Assembly (NCBI GenBank): GCA_029881255.1
Contig: JAOUMY010000004.1
Span: 302,182 to 366,181 of the forward strand
Length of the DNA stretch: 64,000 nucleotides
Direction of reading: 5' to 3'
Origin: Gammaproteobacteria bacterium
Lineage (GTDB): Bacteria; Pseudomonadota; Gammaproteobacteria; S012-40
Below, one piece after another: positions 16,227-26,083 of this stretch. Position numbers and translations under genes: made by a program. The notes under the pieces were generated by a model, which saw nothing but the letters and a program-made list of their open reading frames with translations, searched no databases and was not told where the DNA came from. The number at the start of each line of letters is the position of its first letter. Positions within the stretch are counted from its first letter, which is position 1.

Positions 16227-18158
16227 CTAACGCGCGTAATCCACCCACTGCCGTCCAATCGAATCATGACACAACATATCGTCTTTGCCGTCACCATTGA
16301 AATCGCCGGTGTGGACTTTTGCGCCTGAGTGACTGCACCAATTGGTTACACGAGCCCAATCAGCGCCGCTCAATCGACCAGCACTGTCGCCAAAGTCTAC
16401 CGATTTATTGCCAGAACTTTCGTGGCAGAGTAGGTCGTCGCGATAGTCATTATTGAAATCGCCCACCAACAATGTGTTACCACTCCCCGCGCAAAAACCT
16501 GTGTTTGCACTCCAGTTGCTACCATTGAAGCGTCCGTAATTATCGGCAAGGTCAACCCACTTATTTCCAGCGGTGTCGTGACAAAGCATATCGGTTCGGC
16601 CATCGCCGTTGAAATCGCCCATGCGTATCTGCGCGCCCGTGTGGCTGCACCAGTGTGCATCGCGTTCCCAATTTGTACCGTAAAAACGTCCATAAGTATC
16701 CGCATAATCAATCCACTTATAGCCACTTGCAGTGTCATGACAAATCAAATCGGCACGGTGATCACCATTGACGTCGCCAACGAGCAATTCAGCGCTACCG
16801 TGTGAACACCAGTTTGTGGTCCGTGACCAATCTGTACCTAAAAATTGACCACTGTTGTTTGCATAGTCGATGTACTTATTACCGGCACTTGAGTGACACA
16901 ACATGTCATCCCGTCCATCACCATTGTAGTCGCCGATAATGAGCTTCGCAGTTGTGCCTCCACACCAGTTAGCTGCCCGAGACCAATCTGTGCCATTGAA
17001 TTGACCCAATGCGTCGGCAAAGTCTATCCACTTGGTTCCATTCGTATCGTGACACAGTAGGTCGGTTTTTCCGTCGCCGTTAAAGTCGCCGCGAAAGAGG
17101 CTAGCGCCACTATGGCTACACCAACCTGATTCTATTCGCCAGTCTGTGCCTTCAAACAAGCGTGTAGACTTGTTTACACAGCCGTCACAATTTTCAGTCA
17201 GGTTCTCTGTCGTCCAACTTGTGAGCCTTGGGATGACGTTTGCACCAGGAATGGTTGTCAGCCATGTACGTGCGTTGCCAAGACGGGCACCGATGGCATC
17301 GCCTGGGTCAGTTTGACCCCAAAGATCGATTTGCCAACTCGCCGTATAAACGAGCGGCCCCTGCAATACCGCCATAACCACACCGTGGCGCGCCAGTGCC
17401 TGTGTTCTTGAGGAAATTCCAAAAGACGAATTTGTCATTCCCGGTGCAAACTTTAGAAACGGACCGCCACTGTCTCCGCCTTCAAATCCCCAAACACCAT
17501 CAAAGGTCGAACGTGGTATGTGAAAAAACTCTTCACGAAAATTGTTGTAGTACTTCATCCAGTCCGTGAAACCGCAGGTCAGTCTGCTTGTTACGCCATA
17601 ACCGCATAGTGAGTTGGTTCTGTCTGGAGAAGATGCCGTATTGTCCGCAACTTCCAACGGATCGCCGACATAAATCGCCCGTTCATATTGCGCAATCGGG
17701 TTTCCGCTTGCATCATTTACCGGGAGGTAATCCTGAATTCGGACAAAGGCGATGTCCGCCGGTCCAAACCACGAGGTATGCCCGCCATTACTGAGCCAAT
17801 CTGGATGGACAAAAACTCTGGAGTCCAGGGTTTGTGTTGTAGTTCCATTGTAATTTACCCATGCTCTTGGGTCGGTAAAATGGCTGTGTACATAATACAA
17901 ATCGTCATGATTACTAAAACAGTGGGCAGCTGTGACAATCCAGGTTTGATTCTCTGAAGCAGAGGAGTACAAAATAGTCCCGGTACATCGACCGCCACCT
18001 GACCCGGAGTTATCAAGAGTATTCAGTCGAACTATGCCGGTTTTATCCAATACGCCGGTCATATCATCTCCACCAGGAACCGCGTAACTCATCCCTGACC
18101 AGGAGCAGGCCAGGAGCATTAAAGCGCCTCCAAGACTACCAAATATGCGATTTTTCAT
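16227..18158 (-). CDS. Secreted trypsin-like serine protease with six FG-GAP-like repeats
   Basis: 643 residues with a signal peptide (about 1-26) and an S1 trypsin-like domain (about 35-300): VTAAHC with His79, PADIAFVRI with Asp135, and GGDSGGP with Ser230 form the catalytic triad. The second part (about 335-643) is six tandem repeats of about 51 residues with the core W-C...GDFNGDG-x-D-LLCHD-x-G-KW-D. This is the FG-GAP/VCBS Asp-rich calcium-loop pattern. Each repeat carries two Cys. The repeats probably form a propeller or adhesin-like module that binds a substrate or surface. AGGAG sits six bases before the ATG. The gene is alone, ending at the bidirectional terminator. Confidence 0.9.
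   Translation of the reverse strand: MKNRIFGSLGGALMLLACSWSGMSYAVPGGDDMTGVLDKTGIVRLNTLDNSGSGGGRCTGTILYSSASENQTWIVTAAHCFSNHDDLYYVHSHFTDPRAWVNYNGTTTQTLDSRVFVHPDWLSNGGHTSWFGPADIAFVRIQDYLPVNDASGNPIAQYERAIYVGDPLEVADNTASSPDRTNSLCGYGVTSRLTCGFTDWMKYYNNFREEFFHIPRSTFDGVWGFEGGDSGGPFLKFAPGMTNSSFGISSRTQALARHGVVMAVLQGPLVYTASWQIDLWGQTDPGDAIGARLGNARTWLTTIPGANVIPRLTSWTTENLTENCDGCVNKSTRLFEGTDWRIESGWCSHSGASLFRGDFNGDGKTDLLCHDTNGTKWIDFADALGQFNGTDWSRAANWCGGTTAKLIIGDYNGDGRDDMLCHSSAGNKYIDYANNSGQFLGTDWSRTTNWCSHGSAELLVGDVNGDHRADLICHDTASGYKWIDYADTYGRFYGTNWERDAHWCSHTGAQIRMGDFNGDGRTDMLCHDTAGNKWVDLADNYGRFNGSNWSANTGFCAGSGNTLLVGDFNNDYRDDLLCHESSGNKSVDFGDSAGRLSGADWARVTNWCSHSGAKVHTGDFNGDGKDDMLCHDSIGRQWVDYAR
16230..17156 (-). 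repeat. Six tandem repeats of about 150 bp within the protease gene
   Basis: The C-terminal half of the protease is encoded by six consecutive units of about 147-156 bp. They are visible at the DNA level as recurring GACTTTCAATGGTGAC-type stretches on minus and W-C-x-GDFNGDG at the protein level. The units differ enough in bases to be old duplications, though repeat-number change by recombination remains possible. Confidence 0.8.
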
Positions 18159-18360
18159 GAATGTCTCCTTGTTCTATAAAAGAAATCTCGTACGGATTGC
18201 CGAGTGCATTACAGATGCTTTCTACAGTAGGGGAAACTTGTTGGTGTGTATGTGTGGAAAGACACAAGGGCGCCTGTGTGATATTCATCACCTTGTTTTT
18301 CATCGAAAGTGATTTGGGTAATAGCTAACCTTGCACTGCTTCTCCGCAGATTATACTGCG

Positions 18361-18376
18361 CATAATATATATTATG
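18361..18376. other. 16-bp AT-rich perfect palindrome
   Basis: CATAATATATATTATG is perfectly self-complementary. It lies between the divergent-facing protease promoter region (18159 onward) and the terminator of the kinase gene. An operator for the protease gene (start 18158, about 200 bp away) or a chance AT-rich match are both possible. No gene was supported in 18159-18539. Confidence 0.35.
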
Positions 18377-18399
18377 TTAAATCAAAGAACCTAAAAGAA

Positions 18400-18429
18400 A
18401 AGCCGGAGGATCCTACGACTCTCCGGCTT
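18400..18429 (-). terminator. Terminator of the histidine kinase gene
   Basis: AAGCCGGAG (18400-18408) pairs with CTCCGGCTT (18421-18429). On minus it is followed by TTTCTTTTAGG, a T-rich tail, about 110 bp after the stop at 18540. Confidence 0.75.
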
Positions 18430-18539
18430 CTACTTGTCTGTACGACCGAATCTTACTGTTTAGTGTATGGATGGTCCTTATCCAGGTTTGTCGGCCGTTT
18501 GCTTATAGACGAGCCGTTATTGGTAGTGAAAAATAGCTT

Positions 18540-20042
18540 TTATACGCTTGGCTTTAACGGAAGCTCGACGACAAAATTCGAGCCCACGCCGGGCTGGCTT
18601 TGTGCTTTGATTGTCCCGCCGAGAAGATTGCACAGATGGCGCGTAATGGCCAATCCCAGGCCCGTACCACCATATTTACGCGTAGTCGAATTGTCTGCCT
18701 GTTTAAAGGCTTCGAAAAGATTTTCGATTTGTTCCTGATTCATACCGATGCCGGTGTCAGAAACCGTCAGTATCAGTTTGCCGCTTGTTACCGAACCTTC
18801 CAAGCTTATCGCGACTGTTAATTGTCCATTGTCCGTAAACTTATTGGCATTTCCTATTAGGTTATACAATATCTGATGCAACTTGGTTGAGTCGGTGTGA
18901 ATGTAGTCGTTGTTGGTAATATTTTTTGTTTCTAGTTTGATCGTATTGTGTTTTTCCTGGGCCAGGTTTTCAAGACTGGCAATCACCTCTTGCGCTGTTC
19001 GCACCGGTGACACCTCTTCGAGTTCGACACTCACCTCGCCCGCCTCAATTTTTGATAGATCAAGGACGTTGTTAATCAAGGAGAGCAAATGTTTTCCAGA
19101 CGTGTTTATCCGGTTGATGTCCGATAACGTGTCGCTATCAAATTGTTCTTCTGATTCGGCCAACATTTCGCTATATCCGATAATCGCATTCAGTGGCGTA
19201 CGTAATTCATGACTCATATTCGCCAGAAAAAAACTTTTGGCGCGGCTGGCGTCCAATGCCTTGTCGCGGGTACTCTCGAGCTCTTTGGCCTGTTCCGAAA
19301 TGCGCTGCAGCGATTCTTTCAGGCTGCTGTCCTGATGAGACATTACCCGGTCTGCGCGTTTTACAATAAAATAAAGTACCCAATACAGGACAAAAATCGT
19401 CCCAATCATAATGCTAAAAAAAGTCGCCTGCTGCTGCCAGATACTGCGAAATCGTTCGGTGACATCGTAGTAAACTACGAATACGCCAACGACGGGTTTT
19501 TCATGTAGCGATGTATCATGTATAGGCAAATAACTTGAGACGACATCGATATCGTGAACCACCCCTGATATGGCATTAAAACTGTCGCGATGAGACAGTT
19601 CACTTATGACGCGCCCGGTTCGCGCGGATACGCTACCGGGATACCCAGGGTCTTTTACCGTGCCGATTTGCGGTTTTTGAGTAGAGAAAATTACACGTCC
19701 ACCCATATCAAAGATATTGACCTTTAACACTGGTGTATCGCGTACGGCCTCCTCCACCATGGCGGATATCATACGGGTATAGGCATGTTCGGCCAGGACA
19801 CTGCTTTCCAGCGTCGACGCCTCTTTGGCGAAGGGATGAAAATGTGGCCAAATGGTGTTTTGCATCACCTGCGTCAGTGTAACTACACTCCCCTCCCCAT
19901 GCGATACAAGTGTTTGAATTGATTGAGATCTGTAAAAATAAGACAGCGTGACCGTTGCCGCAACGATACACACCAGCGACAGCACGGAAAAGTACTTAAG
20001 TAACGGAAAACTCAAGTTTTTATTAGTCAAGGCACACGACAT
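18540..20042 (-). CDS. Membrane sensor histidine kinase
   Basis: 500 residues: first membrane helix (about 13-35), a periplasmic sensor of about 165 residues, second helix (about 206-227), a short coiled coil (about 240-265), HisKA with the phospho-accepting His278 in [12 protein letters not shown], and a HATPase domain with N box ([13 protein letters not shown]), DTGIGM and GTGLGL. There is no receiver domain and no response regulator gene nearby, so it is an orphan kinase. The ligand is unknown. The ATG at 20042 has only a weak GGG upstream. Confidence 0.93.
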   Translation of the reverse strand: MSCALTNKNLSFPLLKYFSVLSLVCIVAATVTLSYFYRSQSIQTLVSHGEGSVVTLTQVMQNTIWPHFHPFAKEASTLESSVLAEHAYTRMISAMVEEAVRDTPVLKVNIFDMGGRVIFSTQKPQIGTVKDPGYPGSVSARTGRVISELSHRDSFNAISGVVHDIDVVSSYLPIHDTSLHEKPVVGVFVVYYDVTERFRSIWQQQATFFSIMIGTIFVLYWVLYFIVKRADRVMSHQDSSLKESLQRISEQAKELESTRDKALDASRAKSFFLANMSHELRTPLNAIIGYSEMLAESEEQFDSDTLSDINRINTSGKHLLSLINNVLDLSKIEAGEVSVELEEVSPVRTAQEVIASLENLAQEKHNTIKLETKNITNNDYIHTDSTKLHQILYNLIGNANKFTDNGQLTVAISLEGSVTSGKLILTVSDTGIGMNQEQIENLFEAFKQADNSTTRKYGGTGLGLAITRHLCNLLGGTIKAQSQPGVGSNFVVELPLKPSV

Positions 20043-20125
20043 CCCGTGGAATAGACAATCCCATATGATTTATCGGAACGCGGGCAAGATTAATTAATGA
20101 CCAACGAGCAGTTAATTTAGCGTAG

Positions 20126-20881
20126 TTATTTTGAATTTATACGTGGTCCAATGTCTTTCAATGCTTTTTTGAAAAATGGCCATAGAGAGGCCTTTAGAAA
20201 GGGCTTTACCTTCTGCTTGTCTATGCCTTTATAGGTACAGAAAATCGCCAGCGCGTAAGTCATATCCCATTGCGACAGAAAATTCGTACGTTCTACGATG
20301 GGACCGGCACAGCTACCGCAAGAACGGACTTTATTCGTGAAGGCCGTATTCGCCATGATGACGCCAAACCCCAAAAACACCGCTAGCAGTTCCGTAATAT
20401 GTGGCCAGTTTTCCTGGCCGCCAGGCGGCGGTTCCTTAGCCAGAGAGCCCAGATAATGCGCCAGTACATGGGCGAAATGGGCAATAAGCACCTCTGGGTT
20501 GTTTACGGCATAGGGGCTGTAGGTTATGGGAATAGCTGCCTGGCCTGGGGCCGTTGTCTGCATGGAGTTTTTGCCTCTGGCGGCATCTGGCAGTGTTAGC
20601 GTGGGTGTTAAAAGTCCCGTGGCATCGTTTTCATCTATGAGCTGCAAAGGCCAGTGATTTAAGCCCGAATAGTTCACAACGCGCTCAAATACCATCCCCG
20701 CCATTTCATGTGCGCTGCTTGCGCGGCCTGGAAACATATCATTTGACGGCACAACCAGTATTGTCTCTTCTCGAAACGTCTTCGCGTCGAAGTTACGCAA
20801 TGCCCAGGCAAAGGTGTCCAACATCCAGTTGATATATTCTTCTTCAAGTAGCGGTTTTGTTTTAAAAAGTGCGGTGAACAT
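20126..20881 (-). CDS. Conserved hypothetical protein with a degenerate HxxxH metalloprotein-like motif
   Basis: 251 residues, no signal peptide. A central segment HFAHVLAHYL (about 134-143) followed by PHITELLAVFLGFGVIMANTAF (about 160-181) resembles a family of putative metallopeptidase-like proteins in which HELxH and a downstream E/T-D-L-x-VFLGxGxxxAN segment are typical. Here the HExxH glutamate is missing. A CGSC pair lies nearby (about 188-191). The resemblance suggests a metal-binding or inactive-enzyme role, but it is inferred from short motifs. It lies 80 bp upstream of the kinase on the same strand, so they may be co-transcribed. Confidence 0.6.
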   Translation of the reverse strand: MFTALFKTKPLLEEEYINWMLDTFAWALRNFDAKTFREETILVVPSNDMFPGRASSAHEMAGMVFERVVNYSGLNHWPLQLIDENDATGLLTPTLTLPDAARGKNSMQTTAPGQAAIPITYSPYAVNNPEVLIAHFAHVLAHYLGSLAKEPPPGGQENWPHITELLAVFLGFGVIMANTAFTNKVRSCGSCAGPIVERTNFLSQWDMTYALAIFCTYKGIDKQKVKPFLKASLWPFFKKALKDIGPRINSK

Positions 20882-21097
20882 ATGGCGATATTTGATTGAT
20901 TTCCAAACTGCCTACATTGTATTCCCTAAACAGACATTTGTCCGCTGGCGAATACACCTGTTAACGGCATGGTCTAATCCAGACAGATCGGTGCCTATAC
21001 CATTTGTATCCCCGGTATAGAAAACTGTGTCAATTACCCTATAATGTGCCTCCAGAATAATGCATTTTCAAAATTAAAACAGAACGGTGAGGGAGAT

Positions 21098-23065
21098 ATG
21101 GGAAGGTCCTTTCTGGCGGTCGCCAGTCTAGTACTTTTTTCATTGCTAGTCTCTGCCTGCGGCGAAGGCGCGCCTTCAAGCGATGGGACAAAAAGCAAGT
21201 TTGAAATCAAGTCAGTCAACCCGGAAGAAGGTTCGCGTGAAGCGTTTGAGTTTCCGGTTGATGGGGTTATTACAGCTACCTTTAGTAGCGCAGTCGATCC
21301 CGAAACATTAGATCAGTATTCGTTCAAGATCGAAAATGCGATGAACGAAGAGGCGGTTCCGGCCACTGTTGAATACGATGAAGAAACTCTCACCGCTACG
21401 TTAATACCCCAAGGATTAGAATACGCGGGGCATTACAAGATCACTCTAACCGAAGATATCAAAAGTACCCGTGGCAGCGCCCTTGCTGAACCCAAGTCAT
21501 GGGAAATCAAAACGGTTCTGGCTATTGGTCGAATCGAATTTTCACCTGCTTCCGGCGATACTGAAGTCGGCGTCGATACAGTTTTACGGGTAAGTTTTTA
21601 TGCCCCAATAGACGAAAACTCGCTTAATGACACAACGTTTAAACTCACGAATATCGCCAATAAGTTTCTTCTACTCGGTGGAACGGTGGAATACGATGCA
21701 AGCTCCTACACGGTGACTTTTACGCCAGATGAGCCGTTGCTGCCGAATAGTAACTACGAATACATCCTGTCCAGCGAAATTCTCGGTGAAGAAACCGGTA
21801 TGCCGCTACTCCCCGTGCCTCAGATCATCCAATTCTCAACCGGCGGTGGTGCGGAATATGACCAGATTTTTGGAACGACTGGCGAAGACAGAACCGCAGG
21901 AATGGTCAGCAATTTTGTAGAAGGATGGCATTTTATCACCGGCACCACTGATGACAGTTTCGCAGAATCGGAAGGTGACAATGACGTCTTTATCATTGCT
22001 GTCGACGTGGCGACTGGAGAAAAACTGGCTGTACATCAATTTGGAACGCCGGAAAGCGATATTGCAACAGGCATTGCGCTGGACAGCGAAGGAAACATAT
22101 ACATCTCAGGAAAAACGCAGGGCAGCTTTGCCGAGGCCGAGCCGCCGACAAAGCAACGTATGTTCCTTGCCAAGTTCATCTTTGATGGAGACAAATTTAC
22201 CCGTGTATGGATAGATGAACGCGGTACGGGAAATACCTTTGCGCAAGGCGTTGCCATTGACGCGCTAGATGATATCTATGTATTGGCTGCGACCGATGAA
22301 CCTCTCGCCGAAGAGTCGCTGTTCGGCGAAATCGATCTTGTGGTATTGAAATACACAAAAGATATGACGATCGAATGGAGTGTTCCCGTGGGCAGTACCC
22401 ACACCGAAATGCCCAGAGGTATTGCGGTCGGTGATGACTTCGTCTATGTGTTGGGTGATTCGGACGGTGATATTGCCAATCCGTTTTCTACCGTGAGTGA
22501 TCCCAGTCCGTTTCTCGCGCAAATTGAGAAAGAAGAAGTCACTCTTAAGATATTTCCCTTTGAGCATAGCGAAACCGTTGAGGCGCATTATGTCAACACC
22601 ATAGTTGCAAGCGGTAATAATGTGTATGTTGGCGCAACAGTTATCGATAGCGAAGTCAATTCCACTGAAAGTAATTCTATCCTCATTAGTCATATTGATG
22701 ATAATGGCGTGACTAAGGATGAATTCAAGATTGATCTCAATGGTATAGGAAAAGTGGGCTCTATCGCCGTTGGACCAGGAGACTACGTCTTTCTTTCCGT
22801 TTGGCAGGAAGCCGAAAACGAAGCCATTCCTGCGCTATCTATGAAGATATATCAATTCGATGCAGACCTGCGCAACCAAACCTGGGGAGATAGCGCTGGC
22901 CGTATAAGTGGTACTGAACATATCGATCCTACTACAATGACAATTGATAATAGCGGCAACATCTATGCTGCAGGCTATGTTCATGGTGAGTTGGGCGGAC
23001 TAACAACTAAGGGTGGCGCTGATGCCTTTCTGCTGAAGTTTAATTTTAACGGGGTGAAGCAGTAG
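21098..23065 (+). CDS. Lipoprotein with SbsA-type Ig-like domains and a beta-propeller
   Basis: 655 residues from the ATG at 21098, which is preceded by GGTGAGGGAG. The signal peptide ends in a lipobox (LVSAC, Cys21). Two Ig-like domains of the SbsA/Big_5 kind follow (about 35-135 and 140-250), recognisable by F-x-F-x-x-P-V-D-G-x-I-T-A-T-F-S and LLPNSNYEYIL. The rest (about 260-655) is a series of propeller blades with GDNDVFIIAVD, A-x-G-IALDSEGNIYISGKTQG and similar segments, the SBBP (seven-bladed beta-propeller) type found in secreted proteins. It is probably an outer-membrane surface protein with a structural or binding role; no enzyme motif was seen. Its stop lies two bases from the stop of the convergent kinase gene. 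Confidence 0.85.
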   Translation: MGRSFLAVASLVLFSLLVSACGEGAPSSDGTKSKFEIKSVNPEEGSREAFEFPVDGVITATFSSAVDPETLDQYSFKIENAMNEEAVPATVEYDEETLTATLIPQGLEYAGHYKITLTEDIKSTRGSALAEPKSWEIKTVLAIGRIEFSPASGDTEVGVDTVLRVSFYAPIDENSLNDTTFKLTNIANKFLLLGGTVEYDASSYTVTFTPDEPLLPNSNYEYILSSEILGEETGMPLLPVPQIIQFSTGGGAEYDQIFGTTGEDRTAGMVSNFVEGWHFITGTTDDSFAESEGDNDVFIIAVDVATGEKLAVHQFGTPESDIATGIALDSEGNIYISGKTQGSFAEAEPPTKQRMFLAKFIFDGDKFTRVWIDERGTGNTFAQGVAIDALDDIYVLAATDEPLAEESLFGEIDLVVLKYTKDMTIEWSVPVGSTHTEMPRGIAVGDDFVYVLGDSDGDIANPFSTVSDPSPFLAQIEKEEVTLKIFPFEHSETVEAHYVNTIVASGNNVYVGATVIDSEVNSTESNSILISHIDDNGVTKDEFKIDLNGIGKVGSIAVGPGDYVFLSVWQEAENEAIPALSMKIYQFDADLRNQTWGDSAGRISGTEHIDPTTMTIDNSGNIYAAGYVHGELGGLTTKGGADAFLLKFNFNGVKQ

Positions 23066-23067
23066 GC

Positions 23068-24894
23068 TTAGCTAACAAAGTGAAATGGAATCGATAGCGT
23101 GAAGGTGCTGCCTCTTCTTTCCGAAGAGTCCACATAGATTTCGCCGTGTAACGCGGCGGCAAATTTTTTACAGGAAGCGAGGCCGATTCCCGTTCCACCA
23201 ACGGTGCGGGTTGATGATCCGTCGAGTTGAACGAACTCCTCGAAAATTTCTTCCTTTTTATTGCTATCGAAACCAACACCGGTATCTTTGATCGTAAATA
23301 GTAGGAAGACTTCACCCTGCTCCGCCTGTTTTACGCCCAAATCCAGTTCAACGCTGCCTTGGGCAGTATATTTGACTGCGTTATCCATTAACTCGCGAAG
23401 AATTAAACGCAAAGTGGAACGGTTACCTGATACTCTCAAAGGTACGTTATCTTCCGTTTTTTGTACGAGAGAAATTCCGGCCTTTATGCATTTGGGTTGA
23501 AACTCGCTTACCATCTCCTTGACGACATCTCTTGGATTGAAAACTTCCAGGCTTCCTATTTTTATTTCGTCAGATGTTTCTGTATACGAAACCATGCGGT
23601 CAACGATTTCATTTAATTGCTTCGCGGAGTTCATACCGGCCAATAAGTATTCACGTTGTTCTTCGGTTAAATCATCGGCGTCGAGTAATGAGAGAATGCC
23701 CATAATGCCATTTAGAGGTGTTCGAAACTCATGACTGACATTCCGTAATATTTCGCTCTTCAGTCTATCATTACGTTCTGCCGCCTCACGGGCATGCAGT
23801 AGTTCATTTTCGTACGCTGCCTGCAGATCGGCGTCATGCAATGTTACCGAGTAACGTTTTTCATTAGAGATTGAAATTTCTTTTATCGCAATCTCTACAT
23901 GTATTTCCTCGCCATTTTTCTTAACACCAGAGACGCGGCGCTTTAGGCGAGAATAAGGCACCTTATCCTCTTTTGACAAATCGATTAATAGCTGATGATG
24001 TGCGCCATGATGATAGCTTGGCGTCAGTATGTTGATATGCTTACCCTGTAGCTCCATTGCGGTATAGCCGAAAATATCTTCACAAGCGGTATTGGCACTC
24101 ACGATATTGCCCATAGTGTCAACAACCATAATACCGTCATGAGAGGATTCGACGATGGCTTCTTTCTCTTCCAGACTGTTTAACAGCTTTGTGTGTGCCT
24201 GTACCAGTCGTTCCGACATGCGGCGAAATGACGCGGACAAGGCGCCAATTTCATCTCGTCGATTGAGCAAGGACATGGCGAGGTTAATCGGCTTTCCCAA
24301 AGATACGACATTGGTCGCTTCGGTCAGACTTTCTATCGGCTTGGTAAATCGATTTGCAATCATAAAGGTGCCGGCGAACAATATGATGAACATTATGCCC
24401 ATTACCAAAGAAATACGCTGTTGGGTTGAACCTAATATCTCGTGATTAACGTCGGTATAGTAGGCAACATAAGCTGAAGCAAAATATTTACTCCCTATGT
24501 TTATCGGATGAGAGACGACATTTACCGGGCGATTTTCAAAGAATACTTCCGCATGTGTCTCATCATAGGTATTTATCTCTCCCAGATATTTTCCAATATA
24601 ATATCCATTGGTATGAGAGATGATTTGCCCATCAGGTCTAGCGATTGCGGCATAGGCGTAGTCTTCTGAAGGGATAGAAGATCGAACCCAGCGCTCTATT
24701 AACTCATAGTCTTCGGAAATTAGCGCATCCAGGCTTCCCTCAGCCAGCGTATAGACCTGGTGAGTCGCATCGGTTTCTCGCACTTTTTCGATTCGGGTGT
24801 TCGCATCGGATATGAGAATTTTGCCAACGATAAAAATACCGATAACAAAAAGAATCGCGAGACTGACTAGGAGACGTGTTTTTATACTTAGCAT
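23068..24894 (-). CDS. Membrane sensor histidine kinase (HAMP-PAS) paired with a PhnD-like protein
   Basis: 608 residues: helix 1 (about 7-28), a periplasmic sensor (about 29-160), helix 2 (about 161-181), HAMP (about 182-235), PAS (about 240-355), HisKA with His388 in RNVSHEFRTPLN, and HATPase with DTGVGF and GTGIGL. It starts three bases after the stop of the PhnD-like binding-protein gene, so the two are one operon. This suggests that the binding protein presents a ligand to the periplasmic sensor, as LuxP does to LuxQ or TorT to TorS. No response regulator is nearby; output unknown. Confidence 0.93.
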   Translation of the reverse strand: MLSIKTRLLVSLAILFVIGIFIVGKILISDANTRIEKVRETDATHQVYTLAEGSLDALISEDYELIERWVRSSIPSEDYAYAAIARPDGQIISHTNGYYIGKYLGEINTYDETHAEVFFENRPVNVVSHPINIGSKYFASAYVAYYTDVNHEILGSTQQRISLVMGIMFIILFAGTFMIANRFTKPIESLTEATNVVSLGKPINLAMSLLNRRDEIGALSASFRRMSERLVQAHTKLLNSLEEKEAIVESSHDGIMVVDTMGNIVSANTACEDIFGYTAMELQGKHINILTPSYHHGAHHQLLIDLSKEDKVPYSRLKRRVSGVKKNGEEIHVEIAIKEISISNEKRYSVTLHDADLQAAYENELLHAREAAERNDRLKSEILRNVSHEFRTPLNGIMGILSLLDADDLTEEQREYLLAGMNSAKQLNEIVDRMVSYTETSDEIKIGSLEVFNPRDVVKEMVSEFQPKCIKAGISLVQKTEDNVPLRVSGNRSTLRLILRELMDNAVKYTAQGSVELDLGVKQAEQGEVFLLFTIKDTGVGFDSNKKEEIFEEFVQLDGSSTRTVGGTGIGLASCKKFAAALHGEIYVDSSERRGSTFTLSIPFHFVS

Positions 24895-24897
24895 GGA

Positions 24898-25749
24898 TTA
24901 CATTGACGCTTTATTCATCAACTCCTTGGTTATTAACTCCATTTTCGGATCGTACTCCTGGAATTTTTGTATCTTCATGCTATACATGTCCTGGAGAACC
25001 TGTGCGCCTTTCAATTCGAGGTCCATATGCGTGATGATTTGACTAAGGTTTTTGACTATGTTTTTATCAAGCGTCGTACGCGCACCTATGACATTTTCCG
25101 GATAGGGTTCGCTTTCACCGATAATCAAAAGATCGCCTGTACGTAAACGTTCGGTCATCAATTTGTAGCTAGCACCACACATTACTCCGGCCTTGGAATC
25201 TCCCAAAATGACTTTATGAATAGATGACGTCAGATTGCCGGTAAATTCTTCTTTGAGACTTGTCTTAGTAGGCAGCCCGCTGCTGTAAAACTTGGCGCGG
25301 GGAGCTAGATATCCACCTGCTGCCATTGGCGCTACGAAAGATACCGTCTCACCTTTTAGCTGATCAATGGTTTTAACTTCAGAATTCTTGTTTACGAAAA
25401 TTACGGCATAACTCAGCGTCGAATTATTGATATTCACCATTTGTGCAATCGGTTGCGCCTTTTTTGAAGAAGCCAACAAGTAATAAATATGCGAGTTGAC
25501 ATAAAAGATATCGATCGAGCCTTGGTCTATGGCCTCTTTTATTTTGTTGAATCCTTTAGGCACCACAATCTCTATATTCAGGCCAGATCTTTCAGACAAA
25601 TATTCGACAAACGGTTGCCACTCACGGTAGACCTTCGCTGGTGGTGACAGCGAGATTATCCCCATTCTGATTTTTTCATTCGCGTAACTTGTTGAATTTA
25701 ATAAAACTAACAACAAGACTGAGAAAGCCATGCGGTAGTACCGTTTCAT
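24898..25749 (-). CDS. PhnD-like periplasmic binding protein, probable ligand sensor
   Basis: About 283 residues with a Sec signal peptide (MKRYYRMAFSVLLLVLLNSTSYA). The fold signatures of PhnD-type phosphate/phosphite/phosphonate binding proteins are visible: IRMGIISLSPPAKVYREWQPF near the start, IDIFYVNSHIYYLLA (about 80), DQLKGETVSFVAPMAAGGYLAP (about 130-152) and a KAGVMCGASYKLM hinge segment (about 188). No permease or ATPase gene is adjacent; instead a histidine kinase follows by three bases. A sensing role is therefore favoured over transport. The first ATG at 25749 was chosen; a GTG at 25788 is in frame. The ligand is unknown. Confidence 0.88.
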   Translation of the reverse strand: MKRYYRMAFSVLLLVLLNSTSYANEKIRMGIISLSPPAKVYREWQPFVEYLSERSGLNIEIVVPKGFNKIKEAIDQGSIDIFYVNSHIYYLLASSKKAQPIAQMVNINNSTLSYAVIFVNKNSEVKTIDQLKGETVSFVAPMAAGGYLAPRAKFYSSGLPTKTSLKEEFTGNLTSSIHKVILGDSKAGVMCGASYKLMTERLRTGDLLIIGESEPYPENVIGARTTLDKNIVKNLSQIITHMDLELKGAQVLQDMYSMKIQKFQEYDPKMELITKELMNKASM

Positions 25750-26083
25750 ATCCGCAGAATCCCGAAATAATTGCTTGACAACGTACACTATCGGCCCGGC
25801 GTATCGACTCTTTACTCGAATCGCCTTTATTTTAATGGGCTTGAATTGGTCCCAGTCTGAATAAAAACCCAGTATTTATCTACGAATTACCCCGTTCCGG
25901 TTTGTATCCGTATTTGTCGAAAACACGATGATTTATCTTCATTAGCCAAACGGCATAAAGCATTAGAACGAATAAATACCTGGACAACTATTTCGACGAA
26001 AGTCGCAAGTAGTTCACACAACTGCTTGTAAAGCAGACAACTCACCGTCCGAAAAACAACACAAAAGAAAGGTGGGTATAGGT
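25750..26083. other. Divergent intergenic region
   Basis: About 330 bp between the PhnD-like gene and the secreted protein gene, AT-rich, presumably with both promoters. No operator, riboswitch or ORF was recognised. Confidence 0.4.

Noticed and set aside
18331..18738. Plus-strand frame of 135 residues
   Set aside because: Most of it is antisense to the histidine kinase gene, and it runs through the terminator hairpin.
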